Below, in pieces: positions 16,713 through 25,160 of a stretch of DNA of 64,000 bases. The stretch is from Perspicuibacillus lycopersici. GTDB lineage: Bacteria > Bacillota > Bacilli > Bacillales > Caldibacillaceae. The position numbers and the translations under genes are program-made. The stretch spans positions 496,001 to 560,000 of the forward strand of contig NZ_JAOUSF010000002.1 in NCBI RefSeq assembly GCF_025660475.1. Direction: 5' to 3'. The first letter of the stretch is position 1, and each line of letters starts with the position of its first letter. The notes below the pieces were generated by a model. The model saw only the letters and a program-made list of their open reading frames with translations. It was not told the origin of the DNA and did not search any database.

Positions 16713-18518
16713 TCACTCCCCATACACATTCCCATTTGCATCCACCAGCCTTTTCGTCAGTAAGACAGGTGCTTGGTTGATGAATGTGCGTTGGTCGAAG
16801 TAAATACTGTATTTATTGTTATTAACGAATTCGTTTAGTTTTTCTTTGTTGGATTCATAGTTTCCTAGCATTTCTCCGTAAACATCTATATCGTCGCCTT
16901 CTTGTAATGGCGTGGTGCCGGAGTATAGTACTAATGCCTCGTCGCCGAGATAGTTTTGTCCGTCTTGTTTAGTGGATAGGGATAGGATCGTTTTACCGTC
17001 AATTTCTTGGATGTTGTAAATTTCTCCGTGAAAATGGATGGTTGTTCCGATATAGTTTTCCGGGTTCTTTTGTAATTCTTTATAATCAATCGTTTTTGCA
17101 CCGGGGTATTCACTATCGGTATTTTCGTTACTAATATTATCTGGACGTTGCTCGGGCTTTGTTTGTGTTTCTTCTTCCTGTTGAGTGGTGCTTTCTTTAT
17201 TGGCTACCTTTGCTACCGCGTCCTTCAGATGGATATAGAGCTTTTCAGCGTTCGCGCGATTTACTGTGTCCGGCATGTATTTTGGTAGTGCTAATACGAA
17301 AAGGATAATCACAGCTACCAATATGGTTTGAAATGCTGCTAATGGCCAGTTCTTTTTCGCTAGTCGTTTTTGTTCCTGTGGTTGGACAAAAAGGGAAAGA
17401 ACAAAGCCGCTGGCTAATCCCCAGTAATAAGCGTTGGATGGAAAGCTTGGTGAAACAAAAAGAAAGAATAGGAAAGCGATACTGCCAATGAAAATAAGCA
17501 TTTTTCTTTTGACGCGAATTTCTTTCTTCCGTTTCAACGCTAACCCTGCATATAGACCAATGAAGCCGCAAATACTTCCAGCCGCACCACCCCAAATGCC
17601 TGCTACGGACGTAAGCGATACAGCAATTCCACTAATGATTCCAGTGAGGAAGAACAATGTGGTGAATTTTTTTGCCCCATACATTCGTTCTAGTCCTGGC
17701 GCTAAAATGCCGATTGCTACTAGGTTAACCAACAGTGTCAAGGTACCACCCATTTGTACGAAAAGATACGTAGCGAAGCGATACCACTCAGCTGGTGCGG
17801 TGTTGGCTGCTTGGAATGCGCCAAATTGCAATGCGGTTTCCGGATCATTTGCACCTGCGCCCTTTACGTATGTGATTATTTGCACGAATAGTATCGCCAA
17901 AAGGAGAAGGATCACTGCTGGATAGCGCTTCATATAGGTTTTTATGCCTTTTCCTTTCATTGGGGTAGGCATTTTCGCTTTCCGTAATGCTCCCTTTTTC
18001 CCCGACTTTCGGGAGGATGACTTGTTTCCATTGTCGGAAGAATCCTTACTTGCTTTATCATGGCTTTTGCGCAATTTAGTGGTTGCCCGTGCGCTTCTCG
18101 ATAAACCGACCGCTCTAGCATTCGTGCCAGCCGCCTCATCTTCACTGCCAGCCTTAGCGGATTCCGCGTTACGTGATGGGTGCTTGTTGCCAGAATGATC
18201 GGTTCCTCTAGGTTGAGCCGTTATCGCATCACTGCTCGATTGTTCGTCGATGCTATTGATAAAGTTATTTTGATTTCGTACGTAATCCTTTACTTCATAT
18301 TCTATATAACTTTCGATATCTTGTTCTTTTATATCATGAAACTCATTTTTCGCCTTTAATTCCGCTAACACCTTTTCCTTGAAGCTTGTGAAAAGTGGGT
18401 GGTGAAGCTTCCCTGTTTGATCATAAGCATTTTTTAGTAATTGGATGGATTTTGGATTGGCTACAATTTGCTTCTGAATTTCTTCTCTTACTTTTTTTCC
18501 TCTTCTACTTTGAAGCAT
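16713..18518 (-). CDS. Rhomboid-like membrane protein lacking the catalytic serine and histidine
   Basis: 601 residues. Residues 1-195 are hydrophilic, rich in Ser, Lys and Arg, and probably cytoplasmic. A six-span rhomboid-like core covers about 198-420, and a C-terminal extracytoplasmic part (about 450-601) contains a strand-rich segment (GTTIHFHGEIYNIQEIDG onward) like an OB fold. The core aligns with rhomboid proteases: the NLVAIG / LERMYG segment after span 2, the Gly-rich span, and NAYYWGLASGF. The active-site GxSG position reads GAAGS (serine replaced by alanine), and the histidine of the last core span is tyrosine (NAYYWG for NAxHxxG). It is therefore probably a proteolytically inactive pseudo-rhomboid; partners unknown. 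The ATG follows GGGGG. Confidence 0.75.
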   Translation of the reverse strand: MLQSRRGKKVREEIQKQIVANPKSIQLLKNAYDQTGKLHHPLFTSFKEKVLAELKAKNEFHDIKEQDIESYIEYEVKDYVRNQNNFINSIDEQSSSDAITAQPRGTDHSGNKHPSRNAESAKAGSEDEAAGTNARAVGLSRSARATTKLRKSHDKASKDSSDNGNKSSSRKSGKKGALRKAKMPTPMKGKGIKTYMKRYPAVILLLLAILFVQIITYVKGAGANDPETALQFGAFQAANTAPAEWYRFATYLFVQMGGTLTLLVNLVAIGILAPGLERMYGAKKFTTLFFLTGIISGIAVSLTSVAGIWGGAAGSICGFIGLYAGLALKRKKEIRVKRKMLIFIGSIAFLFFLFVSPSFPSNAYYWGLASGFVLSLFVQPQEQKRLAKKNWPLAAFQTILVAVIILFVLALPKYMPDTVNRANAEKLYIHLKDAVAKVANKESTTQQEEETQTKPEQRPDNISNENTDSEYPGAKTIDYKELQKNPENYIGTTIHFHGEIYNIQEIDGKTILSLSTKQDGQNYLGDEALVLYSGTTPLQEGDDIDVYGEMLGNYESNKEKLNEFVNNNKYSIYFDQRTFINQAPVLLTKRLVDANGNVYGE

Positions 18519-18655
18519 GTTAAATCCCCCGCGATACGAGTAATGTTTAAATCATAACAACCATTATAAAACGAATTCCTCTATTCAGGGGTGGTAATTT
18601 TTACCTTTTATCGATTTTTAATATTTGTTATCGTCCTGTCAAAATCGAAATGTAC

Positions 18656-19171
18656 TTATTTTCTTTGGTACCAGGCAACCGCCTTTTTTTCAATCGCTAG
18701 CACTAACTGTTCCTTCCCTGCGATATACGCTGCAATATCGGTCGGGAATTGGTTTGCTAATGCTTCTTTAAGTTGCCCATATTGCTTGAGTGCATCGGGA
18801 TGTGTCCGCAAGTAGTCGCGGAAGGCAAGATGACGGTCGATATTTGGATCGCCTTGTGCATAGATGTGAACATGGTGCGTGCGGTTATCGCCGCCTTTTT
18901 GGAAATAACGACGTCGCGGAATTCCGTTTTCTCCCTTTGGTTCATAACCGATTGCCATCATTTCGTTATTGAAGTTATCGACATGGTGGAGATTTTTTAC
19001 GACAACCATACTATCGATAATTGGTTTCGCAGATAAACCTGGAACCGAAGTGCTTCCAATATGGTAAATATCTATAATTTCCGTGCCAAAAATCGCACCT
19101 ATTTTATCTGCTTCTTGTTGAAATTTGGCTGGCCAATCATTGTTATATTGGGTAACTTCTACTTTTCTCAT
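18656..19171 (-). CDS. GrpB/UPF0157 family nucleotidyltransferase-like protein
   Basis: 171 residues matching the GrpB (UPF0157) family: N-terminal VEVTQYNNDWPAKFQQEA, the signature IYHIGSTSVPGLSAKPIID (about residues 34-53), RRRYFQKGG, and RTHHVHIYAQGDPN. The fold belongs to the nucleotidyltransferase superfamily, but no reaction is established for most members. The ATG has AGAGG about seven bases upstream. Monocistronic, between the rhomboid-like gene and the guanidinium exporter operon. Confidence 0.88.
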   Translation of the reverse strand: MRKVEVTQYNNDWPAKFQQEADKIGAIFGTEIIDIYHIGSTSVPGLSAKPIIDSMVVVKNLHHVDNFNNEMMAIGYEPKGENGIPRRRYFQKGGDNRTHHVHIYAQGDPNIDRHLAFRDYLRTHPDALKQYGQLKEALANQFPTDIAAYIAGKEQLVLAIEKKAVAWYQRK

Positions 19172-19239
19172 CTGTTCACATCCTCTAACTATAGATTATT
19201 ATGCATTATAATTTTTGACCCGTGCGTTAGCTAATTTTA

Positions 19240-19554
19240 TCAAGAAACAAGCTTCAAACCTACCGCTGCACTTAACACCATTGCAATAAAGAAAACCCGC
19301 TTCCAATCCTTCGACTCTCCGTAAAAAAGCATCCCTAAAATGGCTCCACCAGAGGCACCAATTCCCGTCCATATCGCATATGCCGTTCCCATTGGGAGTG
19401 TTTTTAATGCAAATGATAATAACAGGAAGCTGCCTGCAAAACCTATCACTAATAAAACAAACGACTGCCAATTACGCTCGATGTTTAGCTGATTCATCAT
19501 CGCTACACCAAACATTTCAAATAGCCCAGCGAAAATTAACGCAATCCATTCCAT
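19240..19554 (-). CDS. ykkD: SMR family guanidinium exporter subunit (YkkD type)
   Basis: 104-residue, four-span small multidrug resistance protein. The N-terminal span carries the essential glutamate (FAGLFEMFGV), followed by LLSFALKTLPMGTAYAIWTGIG, the SMR signature. Its ATG overlaps the stop of the preceding SMR gene by one base (TGATG), so the two are coupled and probably form a heterodimer. The operon is under a guanidine-I riboswitch, which in known systems controls guanidinium exporters. B. subtilis YkkD is the same length class. Substrate assignment rests on the riboswitch. Confidence 0.88.
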   Translation of the reverse strand: MEWIALIFAGLFEMFGVAMMNQLNIERNWQSFVLLVIGFAGSFLLLSFALKTLPMGTAYAIWTGIGASGGAILGMLFYGESKDWKRVFFIAMVLSAAVGLKLVS

Positions 19555-19895
19555 CAGGAAGCCCCCCTTTCCTTTTCGTCATCCTCTGTCACTAATTTCA
19601 ACCCAATGACTCCTACTAATAAAAGCAAAATCAAGAGGATTTTACTCACTTTGAACGGTTCTCCAAAAAATATGATTTCGGCAATAACCGTACCTGCCGT
19701 CCCTAATCCAACAAATACCGCGTACACCGTTCCAACCGGTAATTTCCGCCCTGCCATAAGTAAGCCATAAAAGCTGACGGCAATGGCTACAAATGTACCA
19801 GTCCAAGTCCAAAAATTATCCGCATGCTTTAAGCCAATGACCCAAAGCACTTCAAATATCGCAGAAATAAACACCTTCATCCAATGAATGTTCAT
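19554..19895 (-). CDS. ykkC: SMR family guanidinium exporter subunit (YkkC type)
   Basis: 113 residues with four predicted spans. The first carries [13 protein letters not shown] with the conserved glutamate, then [25 protein letters not shown], the SMR signature. A short charged C-terminal tail ([11 protein letters not shown]) follows. It is the first gene of the pair and lies directly downstream of the guanidine-I riboswitch and its terminator. The ATG follows GAGGAG. Two unequal SMR partners in one operon is the YkkCD arrangement. Confidence 0.9.
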   Translation of the reverse strand: MNIHWMKVFISAIFEVLWVIGLKHADNFWTWTGTFVAIAVSFYGLLMAGRKLPVGTVYAVFVGLGTAGTVIAEIIFFGEPFKVSKILLILLLLVGVIGLKLVTEDDEKERGAS

Positions 19896-19914
19896 AAACC
19901 TAACTCCTCCTCAT

Positions 19915-20035
19915 CAAAAAAAGCCTAAGAGAAAACTGTTATCAGTTTCTCCCAGGCTTTTATCCCTCCGTGTCACAGCAATACTGTGCGTTTTCTCTCG
20001 GACCAGACCAACGGATTGTTGCGGAACCCTAGAAA
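19915..20035 (-). promoter_or_regulatory. Guanidine-I (ykkC) riboswitch with expression-platform terminator
   Basis: On the minus strand the conserved blocks appear in order: CTAGGGTTCCG, TGGTCCGAGAGAAAAC, ACGGAGGGATAAAAGCCTGGGAGA (given here as its two parts, ACGGAGGGATAAAA and GCCTGGGAGA). A long hairpin (AAGCCTAAGAGAAAAC against the GCCTGGGAGA region, 19921-19958) with a T run follows and overlaps the aptamer's 3' block, so guanidine binding should prevent termination. It precedes ykkC by 20 bp. Confidence 0.95.
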
Positions 20036-20106
20036 ACTTTTTTCCTATATAATTATTTTTACTATTACACAATTCGAGCATTATTTCAATGGTGATATTT
20101 GGCACT

Positions 20107-21357
20107 TTATTGTTCCTTCTGGATATTTTCCGTTATATAAAAGGCTTTTCTGGACGGGAGTATACATAAAACCGCTAGCAAGATGGAAAATACGAGCATC
20201 ACCATCACACCAATAATGACAACTAATTGGATAGAGGAAAACTGTGCGGCAACACCAATGACACTTATTGCGACGATCAGCAATATCGCCTTGATAATCC
20301 CGTACACACTTCCCACTCGCCCCATTATTTCCACCGGTATATTATTTTGATAAAATGTTAAATACCCAGAGTTGGCGAAGGCCATGAAAAAGGCGAGAAC
20401 GATAAAACCAATCGCTGCACCTGTGAACGAGCTCGAGAACGCATAAATAATATATCCGCCAGCGACAAACAGTGTACCAAATCCTATTAAGCTAGAAGTT
20501 TTCATATTTTTTACAACCACGGTATTAACAAGCGCTCCAATCAGCACTCCCGCTCCAGCAAGAGTAACTAAAAAGCCATATGCACTGTCAGTAAGTAATA
20601 AAACCTCTTTTGCAAATACTGCCTCCAACGAATCGACCGCACTCGCCATAATGACCATCACTATGTTAAAGAGTAAATAAATTCCTGCCACATACTTATT
20701 CCGCACGCTAAAGGTGGTGACTACCTTCCAATCCCTTTTTAAAAGGGCAATGGAGGATGTGTCCCTCTCGACAGATAATACGCTATCCTTTTCTAAATCA
20801 GGCATTAACAACATAATCATTCCGGAAAAAAATAACGCAATTGCATTGATGTAAATCGCGAAAATGGGCGTATTCACTAAAAATAGTAGTCCTGCCACTG
20901 CTGGCCCTAGCAAAAACGCACCAGAAGTGATTAAGCTATGAAAGGAATTAAATCGCTTCCGATGCTCAATCGGAATTAATTTCGTAATATACACCATCGA
21001 GGTCGGCGCAAAAATCGAATTTGCCATATTTATAATAAATACAAAAAAATAAATAAAAACAATCGACGACATAAACGGCAGCATCGCAATTACAAGCGCT
21101 CGGAATATATCTAAAAACACAAGCAGCTTCCGCTTATTTATGCGATCAATTAAGCTACCCGACCAAAAATTCGTACAAAGCGTTGCAATCGGCCCAATAA
21201 TGTACAGCCCAGATACCGCTAACGGAGAGTCCGTCATATGGAAAACTAATAAATTCAATGAGAGAAAATAAATCCACTCCCCCAAATTCGAAACACCAAT
21301 CCCAAGTAGTAATGTTAACGGATATTTCCATAACGCAAGCCTCTTTTTCCACACCAT
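20107..21357 (-). CDS. MFS transporter under T-box control
   Basis: 416 residues with about 12 membrane spans. N-terminal LLLGIGVSNLGEWIYFLSLNLLV resembles MFS drug or metabolite efflux proteins of the MFS_3/enterobactin-exporter-like group; the loop between spans 2 and 3 reads GSLIDRINKRKLLVF, the MFS motif A region. The ATG at 21357 follows TTGGAGG by seven bases; the frame extends ten codons upstream into the T-box terminator and was rejected. Because a T-box lies upstream, expression should rise when one aminoacyl-tRNA is uncharged, so the cargo may be an amino acid, a peptide or an amino-acid-like antibiotic. The direction of transport is not visible. Confidence 0.85.
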   Translation of the reverse strand: MVWKKRLALWKYPLTLLLGIGVSNLGEWIYFLSLNLLVFHMTDSPLAVSGLYIIGPIATLCTNFWSGSLIDRINKRKLLVFLDIFRALVIAMLPFMSSIVFIYFFVFIINMANSIFAPTSMVYITKLIPIEHRKRFNSFHSLITSGAFLLGPAVAGLLFLVNTPIFAIYINAIALFFSGMIMLLMPDLEKDSVLSVERDTSSIALLKRDWKVVTTFSVRNKYVAGIYLLFNIVMVIMASAVDSLEAVFAKEVLLLTDSAYGFLVTLAGAGVLIGALVNTVVVKNMKTSSLIGFGTLFVAGGYIIYAFSSSFTGAAIGFIVLAFFMAFANSGYLTFYQNNIPVEIMGRVGSVYGIIKAILLIVAISVIGVAAQFSSIQLVVIIGVMVMLVFSILLAVLCILPSRKAFYITENIQKEQ

Positions 21358-21386
21358 TGTTGTTCCTCCAATCCTTTTTCCCAACA

Positions 21387-21655
21387 AAAAAACCCCATCT
21401 CCAAGAACTAATCTTGGGGACGAGATTTACCGCGGTGCCACCCCTGTTCATTAATATGTCACCATATTAACCTTACTAGGTATATCCATACCTTCACTCC
21501 ATAACGGGAGCACCCGCCATACCATCCCCACCCGGTTCCGATACGGTACTCAGAGCCTTGCTTCAATAAAACAACCTTACCCCTTCCTACCAACCGGAGC
21601 TCTCTACGAAAGATTCTGTTTTATTTACTCTTCTCTTCCTTGTGTTTTGAAAATA
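21387..21655 (-). promoter_or_regulatory. T-box leader (tRNA-sensing) with terminator/antiterminator
   Basis: The minus strand contains AGAGAG with GGTTGGTAGGAA (stem I distal part), the T-box GGGTGGCACCGCGG near 21435-21425, and a terminator stem CCCCAAGA / TCTTGGAGATGGGG followed by seven T (21424-21387). The bulge sequence UGGC predicts a tRNA with discriminator base G. In the internal loop opposite AGTAAA the sequence reads TTGAAGCAAGG, in which AGC (Ser) would fit a G discriminator; I regard that specifier as tentative. Confidence 0.93.
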
Positions 21656-21764
21656 TTATATTTTTTTATTGTTTTATAGATTAGCATAGATGTGTGGCGG
21701 GGACAATGGTTTTTTGGGAAGTGGTGGTGGTTTTCTGGAATCGTGCGCGGGTGGCGGGAACTGG

Positions 21765-22225
21765 TGTTGGGTTTTCGGGAATATCCCCGCATATTTCGGG
21801 AACTCTACCTGTTTTTTCGGGAACTTTTCCACAAATTTCGGGAACTCCACCTGTTTTTTCGGGAATATCCCCGCATATTTCGGGAACTCCATCTGTTTTT
21901 TCGGGAACTTCTCCACAAATTTCGGGAACTCTACCTGTTTTTTCGGGAATATCCCCGCATATTTCGGGAACTCTACCTGTTTTTTCGGGAACTTCTCCAC
22001 AATTTTCGGGAACTCCACCTGTTTTTTCGGGGACTTTTCCACAAATTTCGGGAACTTCACCTAATTTTTCGGGAACTTCTCCACAATTTTCGGGAACTTC
22101 ACCTGTTTTTTCGGGAATATCCCCGCATATTTCGGGAACTCCACAATTTTTTTCGGGAATATCCCGCATATTTCGGGAACTCCCCCTGTTTTTCGGGAAT
22201 CTCCATACATTTTCAGGTATCGTTT
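21765..22225 (+). repeat. Array A4 of TTTCGGGAA-core tandem repeats with higher-order structure
   Basis: About 460 bp, 22 units by length. Units of two types alternate: TTTTTTCGGGAATATCCCC plus GC or TTTTTTCGGGAACTTCTCC plus AC, each followed by ATATTTCGGGAACTCTACC or AAATTTCGGGAACTCCACC plus TG. Four units make an 84-bp higher-order repeat, visible about four times. The right edge is about 22 bp from the stop of the serine hydrolase gene. Confidence 0.93.
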
Positions 22226-22246
22226 CCAGAAACCACCGCCCTCTTT

Positions 22247-23272
22247 CTACCCTAAAAAATCAATTGCTCGATAAATCTCTCCAATAACCCCTTCTAATTG
22301 ATGTTTTCCAACATCTGTATTCGTCATGATTATTGCGCCGGATTCTAAATATGGATAGGCTATGAGCATGCATTGAAAACCGATGCCCCAGCCGAGTGAG
22401 GATATTTCAAGATTTTGTCCGGTTCCGTCTAGAAATATTCCGAGTCCTGTCCATGGTTTCCCCTGTGCAGTAATCATTTCCTTTGCGTTTATTTTGGATA
22501 ACCCAGTTTTACTTTCTCCTTTTAAGGCGAATATGAGTTCACTTAATAATCTCGCTAGATCATTCGGGGTTGTCCAAAGTCCGCAGGCTGCTGGATATGG
22601 ATAGGTTGGATATTTTCCTTCTACCACCTTCCCGTCTGAATTATGCCCACAGGAAAACGTTCGATCACTCAACAGTTGATACGTACTATTTTTCATTTTC
22701 AGTGGCTCAAATACGAGTTCTTGCATTACTTCTTCAAAATGTTTTCCAGTAACATCTTCTATTAATTGCTCGATGATACAGAAACCCGCATCAGCGTATT
22801 GAAATTCACTAGTTGGTTCATATTTTATTTCAATCGCCTCTGGGCAATAGTCGGTTCTTCCTTCTAGCAGTTCCACCATTGTCGGAATTTCTTTCGTTTC
22901 AAGCACACCAAATGCACCATCCGGGTCTATGATACCTGCCTGGTGACTTAATAAAGCCCGCAATGTTACTTTTTTGTTTTTCGTAAAATCATTTTCGCGT
23001 ACTTTCCAGTTAACTAGTCTTTTATTTACATCCTCATCTAAATGGAGAACACCTTGCTCACAAAGAAGCATCACCGCATAAGCCGTTACCCATTTACTCA
23101 TAGAGCATGCATGGAAAATAGAATCATTCGTAACATTCTGTTCTGTCCCTGCTTCCAGCACGCCATAGCTTGCCAGATCACTAATTTGTCCGCGTTCAAG
23201 TAACGCAATGCTTAATCCGGCAACATTATCGTGCTGCATCTGTTTCGTAATGCTTACATTTTTCAACTTCAT
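22247..23272 (-). CDS. Serine hydrolase, class C beta-lactamase / DD-peptidase-like (PF00144)
   Basis: 341 residues. The catalytic SxxK motif is SMSK (about residue 57, HACSMSKWVTAYA); the YxN position reads YADAGF (about 158), as in many esterase-type members; and WGIGFQ near residue 293 takes the place of the KTG strand. No signal peptide is visible, so the protein is probably cytoplasmic or exported without cleavage. Family members include esterases, D-aminopeptidases and DD-carboxypeptidases; substrate unknown. No terminator follows before array A4. Confidence 0.85.
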   Translation of the reverse strand: MKLKNVSITKQMQHDNVAGLSIALLERGQISDLASYGVLEAGTEQNVTNDSIFHACSMSKWVTAYAVMLLCEQGVLHLDEDVNKRLVNWKVRENDFTKNKKVTLRALLSHQAGIIDPDGAFGVLETKEIPTMVELLEGRTDYCPEAIEIKYEPTSEFQYADAGFCIIEQLIEDVTGKHFEEVMQELVFEPLKMKNSTYQLLSDRTFSCGHNSDGKVVEGKYPTYPYPAACGLWTTPNDLARLLSELIFALKGESKTGLSKINAKEMITAQGKPWTGLGIFLDGTGQNLEISSLGWGIGFQCMLIAYPYLESGAIIMTNTDVGKHQLEGVIGEIYRAIDFLG

Positions 23273-23301
23273 CGCTCATCACTATTGTTGTGTACCTTCA
23301 T

Positions 23302-23811
23302 CTAGCAGGAAAACACAACAACTTTCCCCTTCCAATGATCATTATTCAGCAGCTTTTCTTCGACTATTTCCCCATTTGGATACTGTGAAATGACTTTTTC
23401 CCAAAATATTTGTGCGGCCACATTTCCCTCTGTTTGTTTTATTTCCCATATCCCCTGAAATTGCTCAAACAGCTGGAAAGCAACCTTTTTGCCGACTCCC
23501 CTCCCACGGAACTTCCGCATAATAAAGAAATCGCTCACTACATTTGTCTGCTCCGCTGTACTCCGCTTCGTATATTGTTTTGGCACATCAAGGATCAGCA
23601 AAGCAAAACCTGCAATCTCCCCATCCACCTTGACTAAAAGCGGGCGACGATAGCTTTCCGTCCATTGGTGGTCAAGGTATTTATAAGAATAAAGGCCGTG
23701 TGCCGTTAAAGCATGTCCATCAAATTCACTGCTGTCATAACGGTAAAGTTGTATTAATTGAAAAAGTATTGATTTATCTTCGTATGGAATGGGGGCAAGC
23801 GTTACATTCAT
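23302..23811 (-). CDS. GNAT family N-acetyltransferase
   Basis: 169 residues with the acetyl-CoA site: VVSDFFIMRKFRGRGVGKKVAFQLF (R-x-x-G-x-G, RGRGVG at about 115-120), preceded by IAGFALLIL and followed by a C-terminal VIVEE-like strand. The ATG overlaps the stop of the upstream P-loop kinase gene by four bases (ATGA), so the two form a coupled pair. Substrate unknown. GGGGG-poor but acceptable ribosome site GGGAG within the end of the upstream gene. Confidence 0.85.
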   Translation of the reverse strand: MNVTLAPIPYEDKSILFQLIQLYRYDSSEFDGHALTAHGLYSYKYLDHQWTESYRRPLLVKVDGEIAGFALLILDVPKQYTKRSTAEQTNVVSDFFIMRKFRGRGVGKKVAFQLFEQFQGIWEIKQTEGNVAAQIFWEKVISQYPNGEIVEEKLLNNDHWKGKVVVFSC

Positions 23812-24350
23812 TGGCTCCCTCCGATTTTCGCGATAATTTGCTTAACAATACATTCCGGTGCTTGTGTGCCATCAATGACAGCATCCGAGTCTCGTTTGAT
23901 CGTTTGTTCCATTTCTAAATAGCCAATTCTTCCGGCTGTTAAATAAAATTGGATATCCTTTTGGATCTTCTCTACCGAGTCTGTTTCCTGATAATCTCGC
24001 AAAATTCGTCTACTAAGTGCTACATCTAATGGAGTGTCTATGAAAATAGCAAAATCAATGAACGGACGCATTTGGTCGTTTTGGTAGGCAAACGGGTAGT
24101 CAAGTAGGATGTAGGCGCAATCGTTCCGTAAGGCATGCAGATCATTTACGAACGGGTCCAAGTTCCATTCATTATAATCCGCCCCCTCCTTTACCCAATC
24201 AATGATATCTTCGGGAGCGTTTTCAAAATCATAGTCATCAAAGAACAATGCTGCTGCATTTGGAAGTGTAGCCTGTAATTGTTTTACAATCGTGGTCTTA
24301 CCTCCTCCAGAAAAGGCAGAAATGGCTATAACGAATGGTTTGTCGTTCAT
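23808..24350 (-). CDS. P-loop kinase of the uridine kinase / AAA_18 type
   Basis: 180 residues starting MNDKPFVIAISAFSGGGKTT, with Walker A SAFSGGGKTT at residues 10-19. FFDDYDFENAPEDIIDW has the DDYD acidic pattern of uridine/phosphoribulokinase-like enzymes. Later, FIDTPLDVALSRR ILRDY resembles the LID arginine region of nucleoside and nucleotide kinases. The ATG at 24350 follows TTGGAGG; the frame extends 22 codons upstream without a ribosome site. It is coupled to the following GNAT gene. The phosphoryl acceptor is unknown. Confidence 0.8.
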   Translation of the reverse strand: MNDKPFVIAISAFSGGGKTTIVKQLQATLPNAAALFFDDYDFENAPEDIIDWVKEGADYNEWNLDPFVNDLHALRNDCAYILLDYPFAYQNDQMRPFIDFAIFIDTPLDVALSRRILRDYQETDSVEKIQKDIQFYLTAGRIGYLEMEQTIKRDSDAVIDGTQAPECIVKQIIAKIGGSQ

Positions 24351-24520
24351 TACGTTTCCTCCAAATTCAAGAATATTCCTATTACTCATTATAAACATAA
24401 TTTCGACATCCAGCATTATTTTGCCTGTTTTCTAGCAAATTCGCGGTCTATTTACAAACCACCACCATTTATGCAAAAAAATCTATTTTTTTAATAAAAA
24501 TGGAAAAAACTACATAAAAT

Positions 24521-25132
24521 ATGGTTAGCACTTTCACGTTCCAAATAATATTTAATTACAAGTTGGTGGTTGCAATCGGCGCGAAGGAAGAAATGCTAGA
24601 GCATATTCGAGTATTAGAGGATAAGTTATATAAAATAGAGCTAGATGATTGGATAAAAAATGAGGTCTTTACTTGGGAGTGGTGGATTTTACTTTGTTTC
24701 TTCGTGCTTCCTTGGGTGCTCTGGTGGCGTTTGGCAAAACGTGAGGCGTATGTAGAGGCATTTCTTTTTGGGATATTGGTTTTGTTTATTACGACGATAC
24801 TGGATATTATCGGCCTCCGCTTTAACTTTTGGGAATATCCAACCGTGCTATTACCTGTATTACCAAAAGGGTTTCCATTTGATTTTTCGATGGTTCCGGT
24901 TGCCTATATGTTTATTTACCAATACACGAAAACGTGGAAAGCTTTTTCCCTTTTATTATTGGTGATGGCGCTATTATATGCGTTTGTCGGTGAACCATTT
25001 TGCCTTTGGACCGACCTTGTGGCTTATGATAAATGGCATTTGCTGAATTCGTTTATCTATTATTTAATTATTGGTATATTCATTCGATATTTCCTATTAA
25101 AAATGGTCGCCTATCAAAATAGCTCCGGGTAA
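24521..25132 (+). CDS. CBO0543-family membrane protein
   Basis: About 203 residues if the ATG at 24521 is used. An amphipathic N-terminal stretch (HIRVLEDKLYKIELDDWIKNE) precedes five or so membrane spans. The WEWWILLCFFVLPWVLWW span and the ending of charged and aromatic residues resemble the CBO0543 family, common in spore formers and of unknown function. No clear ribosome site precedes 24521; AAGGAAG lies just before an in-frame ATG at 24593, so the protein may be shorter (about 179 residues). A second family member is encoded at 39147. Confidence 0.7.
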   Translation: MVSTFTFQIIFNYKLVVAIGAKEEMLEHIRVLEDKLYKIELDDWIKNEVFTWEWWILLCFFVLPWVLWWRLAKREAYVEAFLFGILVLFITTILDIIGLRFNFWEYPTVLLPVLPKGFPFDFSMVPVAYMFIYQYTKTWKAFSLLLLVMALLYAFVGEPFCLWTDLVAYDKWHLLNSFIYYLIIGIFIRYFLLKMVAYQNSSG

Positions 25133-25160
25133 TGGCCACCCATTACCCGTTTACCCTCTA

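Noticed and set aside
16713..18518. Active rhomboid protease
   Set aside because: The serine and histidine positions read as Ala and Tyr, so I describe it as rhomboid-like and probably inactive.
25129..25151. GGGTAATGG / CCATTACCC hairpin as terminator between convergent genes
   Set aside because: A stem is present but neither side has a T run, so I do not call a terminator; it may still slow polymerase.
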